This document shows, one piece after another, positions 1 through 5,060 of a stretch of DNA of 10,303 nucleotides. Below the pieces are notes generated by a model. That model saw only the letters and a program-made list of their open reading frames with translations. It did no database searches and was not told where the DNA came from. Each line of letters begins with the position of its first letter. The first letter of the stretch is position 1. The translations under genes and the position numbers were made by a program. The DNA comes from Planctomycetaceae bacterium (GTDB taxonomy: Bacteria > Planctomycetota > Planctomycetia > Pirellulales > UBA1268): NCBI GenBank assembly GCA_030616935.1, contig JAUWWJ010000030.1, positions 1-10,303 of the forward strand. Direction: 5' to 3'.

Positions 1-195
1 GACTGTCCCAGCTGCAAACGTTGTGAGGCAGGTTCCCAGAAAGAGGTACATCTGTAATCGAATGCGTGCCGATTGTGGCTGAGCACGATTGAGCCCCCCC
101 GCCTGGTGATTCTCGTTTGTTGACAAAACCACCGGCAGCCGGGAAGTCTCAGCCGAAGTGGAAAAATCAAGTGTTTTGACAGGGTCTTCTCTCAT
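1..195 (-). CDS. N-terminal fragment of a probable membrane protein, possibly a site-2 protease (M50)-like protein
   Basis: An open frame on the minus strand starts at an ATG (193-195) and runs without a stop off the left edge, giving 65 residues. The first ~48 are polar and low in complexity (MREDPVKTLDFSTSAETSR at the start). They are followed by RIRLQ and a hydrophobic stretch, MYLFLGTCLTTFAAG, that looks like the first transmembrane helix. A helix of the type LFL-T-LTTF-AG resembles what I recall of the entry helix of bacterial and plant-type site-2 protease (M50) proteins, but the zinc-binding HExxH and LDG motifs would lie outside the window, so the family is only a guess. It is divergent from lysA, with 131 bp between the two start codons. 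An internal ATG at 49-51 sits exactly at the start of the helix and is an alternative start. No Shine-Dalgarno sequence is visible. The competing plus-strand frame over 1-57 (CPSCKRC then a stop) is too short to judge. Confidence 0.45.
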   Translation of the reverse strand, partial: MREDPVKTLDFSTSAETSRLPVVLSTNENHQAGGLNRAQPQSARIRLQMYLFLGTCLTTFAAGTV

Positions 196-276
196 GGAAC
201 ACACAGAATAGCCCTTGAGAAAGAAATTTGACTGCTACACTTTTATTTCTCTGAAAAACTGGGTGCATAGTTTTAC

Positions 277-287
277 CTACAATAGAG
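277..287 (+). promoter_or_regulatory. Candidate -10 region of the lysA promoter
   Basis: CTACAATAGAG contains TACAAT (278-283), one mismatch from the sigma-70 -10 consensus, 43 nt before the lysA start. The nearly identical CTACAATAAAG precedes the ferredoxin gene at 1836-1846 with 44 nt to its start. No good -35 lies at the right distance (AAAACT at 17-bp spacing), so the call rests on the -10 match and the repeated spacing. Confidence 0.35.
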
Positions 288-326
288 CGTGAGCCATCTT
301 CTCGGAAAGCAAAAACCATCTGTGCC

Positions 327-1637
327 ATGAGTGATATAGCCCCCAATACAATAGAATCTACTGGTATTCGACGACAATTTGCCGGCATCGACCTTCAGGA
401 GTTGGCAAAAAGACACGGAACCCCGCTCTACGCGTACGATGCGTCTGTAATCCAGCAGCGATGTGCTGACCTGAGTGATTGGGACACCGTTCGTTTTGCA
501 CAAAAAGCGTGTTCAAACCTTGCAATCCTCGACCTTGTGCGGCGCGAAGGTGTGCTTGTGGATGCTGTAAGCCATGGTGAAATCGCAAGGGCCATCGCTG
601 CGGGCTATCCAACAAAAAGCTCATCAGAAGACCAAGACGATCTACCCGCAGCAGATCCAATTGTTTACACGGCAGACATTTTTGATCATGAAAGTCTCGA
701 CGCTGTCGTTCAACATGGCATTCATGTCAATTGCGGTTCCGCGGACATGCTTGAACAATTGGCACAACGCGTGCCAGGTGCAAACGTAACACTTCGAGTG
801 AATCCAGGATTTGGACACGGTCATAGCCAGAAGACCAATACTGGAGGAGAAGGCTCCAAGCATGGCATCTGGCATGAAGCGATCCCAGATGTTCTTCAAC
901 GCGCGGAGTGGGCAGGACTCGCCGTAACTGGCCTTCATATGCATATTGGCAGCGGTGCCGATTTGAACCATCTCGCTACGGTTGCAGACTCTCTTGAGAA
1001 GACAGCACGCGATATTGGCCGTTCCCTTACGATGATTAGTGCAGGTGGAGGACTTCCGGTTCCTTATCAGGAAGGTGAACACCGAGCTGACCTGTCGGAA
1101 TACTTCAAGCTGTGGGATACCACCAGAAAGCGTCTCGAGGATTCTTTTGGTCATCGAATTCGACTGGAAATTGAGCCCGGTCGGTACCTGACTGCTGAAG
1201 CCGGCATTCTGGTCACCGAAGTAAGAGCGATGAAGCGACAAGGTTCAAAAAAGTATCTCTTGGTTGACGCAGGCTTCCATACTCTTGCCCGACCTGTATT
1301 GTATGGCTCGTATCACCCGATGAGCCTCTGCCCAATATCGACGACACCTCCGCACGAGATCGAAGCCGTCGCAATCGGTGGACCACTTTGTGAATCTGGC
1401 GACATCTTCACTCAGGAAGAGGGTGGTTTCGTATCGACTCGTGACCTCCCCCCTGCCCGTGTTGGTGACCTTCTTGTTATTGAGGTTGCTGGTGCCTATG
1501 GATTCGTCATGGCCAGCAATTACAACTCAAAACCTTTTCCTGCCGAAGTCCTCATCGACGGCGGCACGTCGCGGCTTGTTCGGGCACGACAGACTGCTGA
1601 AGAGCTCTTCGCTGGTGAGTCGGTTCCTCATCAGTAA
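327..1637 (+). CDS. lysA: Diaminopimelate decarboxylase
   Basis: This PLP enzyme decarboxylates meso-diaminopimelate to L-lysine, the last step of lysine synthesis, in the cytoplasm. The 436-residue protein is full length and follows the E. coli LysA pattern closely. The fold-type III barrel carries the PLP lysine in RFAQKACSN (K60). The glycine-rich stretch FGHGHSQKTNTGGEGSKHG is at 162-180, LHMHIGSG at 203-210, the phosphate-binding SAGGGL at 238-243 and EIEPGRYL at 281-288. The C-terminal domain has GPLCESGDIF (352-361) with the catalytic cysteine C355, and GAYGFVMASNYNS around Y391. Residues 97-110 (KSSSEDQDDLPAAD) form a polar loop that looks longer than in E. coli. The start is chosen because the family's N-terminal segment (LAKRHGTPLYAYD) follows at the right distance. 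No Shine-Dalgarno sequence precedes it. It appears to be a single-gene unit, since 249 bp with its own promoter follow. Confidence 0.96.
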   Translation: MSDIAPNTIESTGIRRQFAGIDLQELAKRHGTPLYAYDASVIQQRCADLSDWDTVRFAQKACSNLAILDLVRREGVLVDAVSHGEIARAIAAGYPTKSSSEDQDDLPAADPIVYTADIFDHESLDAVVQHGIHVNCGSADMLEQLAQRVPGANVTLRVNPGFGHGHSQKTNTGGEGSKHGIWHEAIPDVLQRAEWAGLAVTGLHMHIGSGADLNHLATVADSLEKTARDIGRSLTMISAGGGLPVPYQEGEHRADLSEYFKLWDTTRKRLEDSFGHRIRLEIEPGRYLTAEAGILVTEVRAMKRQGSKKYLLVDAGFHTLARPVLYGSYHPMSLCPISTTPPHEIEAVAIGGPLCESGDIFTQEEGGFVSTRDLPPARVGDLLVIEVAGAYGFVMASNYNSKPFPAEVLIDGGTSRLVRARQTAEELFAGESVPHQ

Positions 1638-1813
1638 AGCCAAATTCGGCACAGATGACGACTGATTCTCACTCGCTGCCATTTTTTCAGGCTGAAAGTG
1701 ACAACATGTGGAAACCTGATCTCTCTCAAATACCACACTCACAGTGAAATCAGACAAAAAACAGTATTTTTCACGTTTCAGACGAGATGGGTCTGGTACC
1801 CGAGTAATTTGAT

Positions 1814-1842
1814 TTGGTCGGAGGAATTCTCACCGCTACAAT
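1814..1842 (+). promoter_or_regulatory. Sigma-70-type promoter of the ferredoxin gene
   Basis: TTGGTC (1814-1819) and TACAAT (1837-1842) are separated by exactly 17 bp. Transcription should begin near 1849, leaving a leader of about 38 nt. The -10 is followed by AAAGTCGTTCA, which is also found at the infA promoter. Two copies of GAATTC (1824-1829 and 1854-1859) flank the -10 and start site. The rest of the 1638-1886 gap shows no gene and no convincing terminator for lysA. Confidence 0.55.
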
Positions 1843-1860
1843 AAAGTCGTTCAGAATTCC
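1823..1860 (+). repeat. Inverted repeat GGAATTCT / AGAATTCC flanking the ferredoxin -10
   Basis: GGAATTCT (1823-1830) and AGAATTCC (1853-1860) are perfect 8-bp inverted copies separated by 22 bp. Because each contains the palindrome GAATTC, they are also direct repeats, with GAATTC starting at 1824 and 1854, exactly 30 bp apart (about three helical turns). One copy lies in the promoter spacer and one just downstream of the predicted start site. That arrangement would suit a regulator binding two sites on one face of the DNA, but no regulator is known here. Confidence 0.5.
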
Positions 1861-1886
1861 CATTCCAAACTCCGATAGCAATTCAT

Positions 1887-2279
1887 ATGGCAAAGCAGGG
1901 ACCAAGAAAAAAACTTCCGAAGGAACTGGCAGTAATCAATGCTGATAACTGTACTGGCTGCGAGAGTTGTCTCGAAGTCTGTCCAGTTGACTGCATTTTC
2001 AAAGTGCAGCAGTACGATCAATTTCATAATCTTCAAAGTTGGTGTGAAATTGACATCGAACGTTGTGTTGGCTGTGAAGTTTGCGTCCATATTCCCGGGA
2101 AAAAGACGAACCCTTATGACTTGAAGGTCTGCCCATGGGATGCGATTGAAATGATTGCGACCGAAGAGGTGGCTGTTGCCGTTTCACAGATGGGCGGTCC
2201 ACCGGAATATGTTGAGGAGAATTGGGACCGCCTCGTTGACACCGCGCAACATTTGGCTGAACTGAAAGCCGCGAAATAG
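1887..2279 (+). CDS. Dicluster 4Fe-4S ferredoxin with an insertion in the second cluster motif
   Basis: This 130-residue soluble protein is predicted to carry electrons through two 4Fe-4S clusters; the partner is unknown. The first motif is classic: C22xxC25xxC28xxxC32-P, with an extra cysteine at C36. The second is C60xxC63xxC66, but the closing cysteine-proline comes only at C82-P83, so 15 residues (VHIPGKKTNPYDLKV) separate it from C66 instead of the usual 3. By ferredoxin rules, C82 should complete the cluster headed by C22-C25-C28, and C32 the one headed by C60-C63-C66. C53 is a further cysteine outside both motifs. A basic N-terminus (KQGPRKKLPKE) and a roughly 40-residue helical acidic tail follow no motif I recognise. 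It stands alone behind its own promoter, so the context does not name a partner enzyme. No Shine-Dalgarno sequence is visible before the ATG. Confidence 0.9.
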   Translation: MAKQGPRKKLPKELAVINADNCTGCESCLEVCPVDCIFKVQQYDQFHNLQSWCEIDIERCVGCEVCVHIPGKKTNPYDLKVCPWDAIEMIATEEVAVAVSQMGGPPEYVEENWDRLVDTAQHLAELKAAK

Positions 2280-2282
2280 GCG

Positions 2283-2297
2283 GGCGCAAAGGGTGCC
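2283..2297 (+). terminator. Weak terminator-like hairpin after the ferredoxin gene
   Basis: GGCGC (2283-2287) and GTGCC (2293-2297) can pair (one G-T) around the loop AAAGG, followed by TAAGATTTTGT. The stem is only 5 bp and the T-run is interrupted, so function is uncertain. Confidence 0.25.
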
Positions 2298-2320
2298 TAA
2301 GATTTTGTCTGATTCAAGCT

Positions 2321-2362
2321 TTGCGTCTGCTCGAAAAAACTGTATGGTGTACATATATACAC
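2321..2362 (+). promoter_or_regulatory. Possible dprA promoter with an overlapping palindrome
   Basis: TTGCGT (2321-2326) and TATGGT (2343-2348) are separated by 16 bp, a mediocre sigma-70 match, with the -10 ending 36 nt before the dprA start. Overlapping its end is GTGTACATATATACAC (2347-2362), with perfect 5-bp arms GTGTA/TACAC and an AT-rich centre. The palindrome would cover the predicted start site and could be an operator. Confidence 0.3.
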
Positions 2363-2384
2363 GTTTCAGTCGCTGAGTTGCACC

Positions 2385-3542
2385 ATGCCGCATTCCCAAC
2401 TGCAGGAAAGTTCGCCGCTTATTCGGCACGAACATGTGTTCGATCGACTCAGGCTCGCTGCGATACTTGGGCTCGGCCCAATCCTCCGGCGGCGTCTAAT
2501 CAGTCAATTTGGCTCGGCATCCAGTGTTTTACAAAAAAGTGCGGCATCACTTGAAAGCATTCATGGCATTGGACACCGCCTCGCATCTGCAATTTCAATG
2601 AGCCGTACTCACGACAAAGCATCTCGTATTCTTGAAGACTGTCAGCAGCATGGTATCGATATTATCTTGGATACAGACCCGGTATTTCCTGACCTTCTTT
2701 CTCAGATTCCGGATCCACCTGACATGCTTTTTGTTCGTGGGACGATCGATCCCTGCGATAGTCTTGCAATCGCAGTTGTTGGTGCTCGCCACGCCACCAA
2801 AGCCGGTCAGCGAATTGCACACGCTTTTGCAGAGGGCCTTGCTCGCGCCGGCTTGACGATCGTTAGTGGCTTGGCCCGCGGTATCGATGCCGCTGCACAT
2901 CGTGGTGCGATCAATGCGGGTGGAAGAACTATTGCGGTACTAGGGAGCGGTTTACGCAATATCTATCCACGGGAACATCATCAATTAGTTGAAGATGTCA
3001 TTCATCATGGAGCTGCAGTCAGCGAACTTCCTCCCTCAACGCCACCACACGCAGCGGCTTTTCCACGACGGAACAGGATCGTATCAGGTCTTTCCCTTGG
3101 TACCATTGTAATCCAAGCCTCTCAACGTTCGGGTGCACTCATAACGGCACGACTAGCAGGGGAACAGGGACGTGATGTCTTTGCCCTTCCTGGACCCATC
3201 GAGTGCAGAGTGTCAGCAGGGTGTCATAGCCTTATTCGTGACGGCGTCACACTTGTGACATGTATTGATGAAATTCTTGATGAGCTGGGACCATTCCATA
3301 AAAAAGTCCGAACTTCAGACGGGCGTGATATTCACAAACCAGCAGAGCTACAACTTGATGAATTTGAACAGAATGTACTAGCTGCGATTGATGCCACTTC
3401 TGATCAGACTGAAAAAACCACCATCGACGCGGTTGTTGAATACATGAACATTGAACCTTCTCGTGTACTTGCAGCGTGTGCCGCCCTCGAAATTCGCAGG
3501 ATAGCTATCCGTTCACCGGGAAACATTATCGAGCGTCTTTAG
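2385..3542 (+). CDS. dprA: DNA-processing protein DprA (Smf)
   Basis: DprA binds incoming single-stranded DNA during natural transformation and loads RecA on it; it is also widespread in bacteria not known to be competent. The 385-residue protein has the full layout. A helix-hairpin-helix region lies near 27-65 (LGLGPILRRRLISQFG, ESIHGIGHRLA). The Rossmann-like DprA core spans about 80-300, with VVGAR (131-135), SGLARGIDAAAH (161-172), FPRRNRIVSGLS (226-237), and ITARLAGEQGRDVFALPG (253-270). A C-terminal winged-helix-like region follows from about 322 to 385 (LDEFEQNVLAAI onward). Unlike many genomes, it is not beside topA or smf-linked genes here; prfB follows 87 bp later. The ATG is the likely start because an aromatic/basic lead and the HhH region follow directly. 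No Shine-Dalgarno sequence is evident. Confidence 0.95.
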   Translation: MPHSQLQESSPLIRHEHVFDRLRLAAILGLGPILRRRLISQFGSASSVLQKSAASLESIHGIGHRLASAISMSRTHDKASRILEDCQQHGIDIILDTDPVFPDLLSQIPDPPDMLFVRGTIDPCDSLAIAVVGARHATKAGQRIAHAFAEGLARAGLTIVSGLARGIDAAAHRGAINAGGRTIAVLGSGLRNIYPREHHQLVEDVIHHGAAVSELPPSTPPHAAAFPRRNRIVSGLSLGTIVIQASQRSGALITARLAGEQGRDVFALPGPIECRVSAGCHSLIRDGVTLVTCIDEILDELGPFHKKVRTSDGRDIHKPAELQLDEFEQNVLAAIDATSDQTEKTTIDAVVEYMNIEPSRVLAACAALEIRRIAIRSPGNIIERL

Positions 3543-3600
3543 CCCCGCGAAAGAAAAAGAACGTGTGCGGTGCTCGCAAAATAAGCGGGCTCTTTCTCTC
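3541..3600 (+). terminator. Possible dprA terminator: nested stem followed by a pyrimidine run
   Basis: AGCCCCGC (3541-3548) can pair with GCGGGCT (3585-3591) if one C is bulged. The 36-nt loop holds a small inner stem, TGCG/CGCA (3566-3569 with 3575-3578). CTTTCTCTC follows directly. The outer arm overlaps the dprA stop codon (3540-3542). The large loop and mixed pyrimidine tail make this a tentative call, but its placement between dprA and the prfB start is sensible. Confidence 0.3.
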
Positions 3601-3616
3601 CGGTCATGGCTGACTC

Positions 3617-3622
3617 TACAAT
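3617..3622 (+). promoter_or_regulatory. Possible -10 element that would give a near-leaderless prfB mRNA
   Basis: TACAAT lies 7 nt before the ATG at 3630, so transcription from it would begin at or next to that ATG. The matching -35 position (TTCTCT at 3594-3599) is poor. If the longer start at 3606 is used, the element is coding sequence and the match is chance. Confidence 0.25.
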
Positions 3623-3629
3623 CAGCGGC

Positions 3630-4752
3630 ATGGATACATCACTCTTTCATCGTGTAGAAGAAGTCTGCGGCCGCCTCCTTCAGCTACGAGACTCTCTTTG
3701 ACTACGCTGGTCGAACTGAATCAGCAGTCAAACTTGAGGCTCAGATGTCTCAGGCTGATTTTTGGAATGACAGTGAAACTGCACAGGCAACTGTCGCTAA
3801 ACTGAAACAATTGAATTCCATTCTGAAGCCGCTCGATGAATCAATCTCTGCCTCCAATGACCTCGAAGCACTCGTAGAGTTGGTCAAGGAGGACGATTCT
3901 TTAGAAAGTGAACTCTCGACTGAAGTTACTCGAGTCGAAGGCCTTGTTGATCAACTGGAATTAACTTCTCTGCTCAGTGGCCCACATGATTCTTGTGACG
4001 CACTTGTATCAATCCATGCTCGAGATGGCGGCACGGATGCAAACGACTGGGCCGAGATGATGCTGCGCATGTATTCGGCATGGGCTAACAAGAGAGAACT
4101 GAGCATAGAACTGCTCGACAGGCAAGACGATGACGTCGCTGGTATTCAGAATGCCACCATTGCAATACGAGGACCATGGGCATATGGATACCTTCGCGGT
4201 GAAATGGGCATTCACCGACTAGTGCGGATTAGCCCATTTAATGCAGAAGGGAAACGGCAGACCAGTTTTGCAGCCGTTGATGTGTCACCCGAAATAAGTG
4301 ATGACGATACTGACATAGAGATAAAAGATGAAGATATTCGAGAGGACGTTTTTCGAGCGAGTGGCGCCGGGGGACAGCACGTCAATAAAACCTCAAGCGC
4401 TATCCGCTTGACCCACTTTCCGACTGGGATTGTGGTTCAATGCCAAAGTGAACGTAGTCAACATAAAAATAGAGCTACAGCCATTAAAATGCTGCGTTCC
4501 CGACTTGCACGACTTGAAGAAGAAAAACGTGAAGCTGAGCAACTCGCTAAATACAAACTTCAGCCAAAGACTGGTTTTGGTTCTCAAATTCGAAATTACT
4601 TCCTTCACCCAGATCAACGAGTGAAGGATCAGCGAACAGGCCATTATGTAGGAAATTTCCAGAGCGTGCTGGATGGCAATTTAGACGGCTTTCTCGATGC
4701 CTACCTGCGATGGAAAGCGTCTGATGCGGCTCCAGTCGCCGTTGACGACTGA
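3630..4752 (+). CDS. prfB: Peptide chain release factor 2, with programmed +1 frameshift
   Basis: RF2 recognises UGA and UAA in the ribosomal A site and triggers peptide release. Translation begins in the frame of ATG 3630 (23 codons: MDTSLFHRVEEV...LRDSL) and reaches an in-frame TGA at 3699-3701. The sequence CTT TGA C (3696-3702) is the canonical RF2 recoding site: slipping +1 past T3699 continues in the downstream frame (DYAGRTESAV...) to the stop at 4750-4752, giving 373 residues. From this start the SPF codon-recognition motif falls at about 201-203 and GGQ at about 247-249, close to E. coli RF2. An in-frame ATG at 3606 would add 8 residues; a stop at 3582-3584 limits anything longer. 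The reading GDxxREDVFRASGAGGQHVNKT is typical of class I factors. Low RF2 lets TGA persist and raises frameshifting, so the gene should be autoregulated. A caller that ignores the shift would start it wrongly at 3745. Confidence 0.95.
3688..3702 (+). promoter_or_regulatory. RF2 programmed frameshift site
   Basis: The slippery CTT and stop TGA followed by C are at 3696-3702, and the next codons encode DYAG, matching the DYD-type continuation of other RF2 proteins. In E. coli an AGGGGG element sits 3 nt before CTT; the same position here reads CGAGAC, with only GAG (3688-3690) able to pair with anti-Shine-Dalgarno. Stimulation is therefore probably weaker, or comes from other features. Confidence 0.93.
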
Positions 4753-4761
4753 GACTGCAAT

Positions 4762-4801
4762 CTGACTGGACGTTTTCCTTCGGGCAGGATAAAGTCGTTC
4801 A
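4762..4801 (+). promoter_or_regulatory. Candidate infA promoter
   Basis: CTGACT (4762-4767) and CAGGAT (4785-4790) are 17 bp apart, and the -10 ends 40 nt before the infA start. ATAAAGTCGTTCA (4789-4801) is identical to 1841-1853 at the ferredoxin promoter, in the same place relative to the -10. The -10 itself is a weak match. Confidence 0.4.
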
Positions 4802-4821
4802 AACCATTACTCATTTTCCAT

Positions 4822-4825
4822 AGGA
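4822..4825 (+). promoter_or_regulatory. Shine-Dalgarno sequence of infA
   Basis: AGGA ends 5 nt before the ATG at 4831. It is one of the few clear ribosome binding sites in the window; most genes here lack one. Confidence 0.6.
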
Positions 4826-4830
4826 TTCCC

Positions 4831-5052
4831 ATGGCGGAAAAAGAACAAGCACTTGAAGTTGAAGGCGTTGTGACACAAGCACTGGCAAACACCCGATTTC
4901 GGGTGCAGATCGAAGGTGGGCACATCGTCAATGCCCATGTAGCCGGAAAAATGCGAAAGAATTTTATTCGGATCGTCCCTGGAGATAAAGTCAAAGTTGA
5001 ACTTTCTCCCTACGACCTGACCAAAGGCCGAATAACGTTTCGTGAAAGATAG
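4831..5052 (+). CDS. infA: Translation initiation factor IF-1
   Basis: IF-1 is the small OB-fold protein that sits in the A site of the 30S subunit during initiation and assists IF-2 and IF-3. The 73-residue product is the standard family length and matches along its whole span: [17 protein letters not shown] at the first strands, [19 protein letters not shown] (the 30S-binding loop), [18 protein letters not shown], and FRER at the end. It begins at an ATG with a good AGGA site. It is not in a ribosomal-protein operon, at least on this side; it follows prfB by 78 bp with its own likely promoter and ends 8 bp from the stop codon of the convergent tex gene. No strong terminator lies in that gap. 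Confidence 0.97.
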   Translation: MAEKEQALEVEGVVTQALANTRFRVQIEGGHIVNAHVAGKMRKNFIRIVPGDKVKVELSPYDLTKGRITFRER

Positions 5053-5060
5053 GTGTGCAG

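Noticed and set aside
1..57. Plus-strand tail DCPSCKRCEAGSQKEVHL resembling a zinc-ribbon end
   Set aside because: Only 18 codons are visible and the opposite strand has a start codon plus a convincing transmembrane helix; it cannot be decided, and the minus-strand reading is preferred.
642..1241. 199-codon minus-strand frame inside lysA
   Set aside because: It lies entirely inside lysA, whose full-length homology is unambiguous; the translation has no family features.
3745..4752. prfB as a simple gene starting at ATG 3745
   Set aside because: RF2 homology continues upstream through DYAGRTESAV and across the frameshift into the preceding frame.
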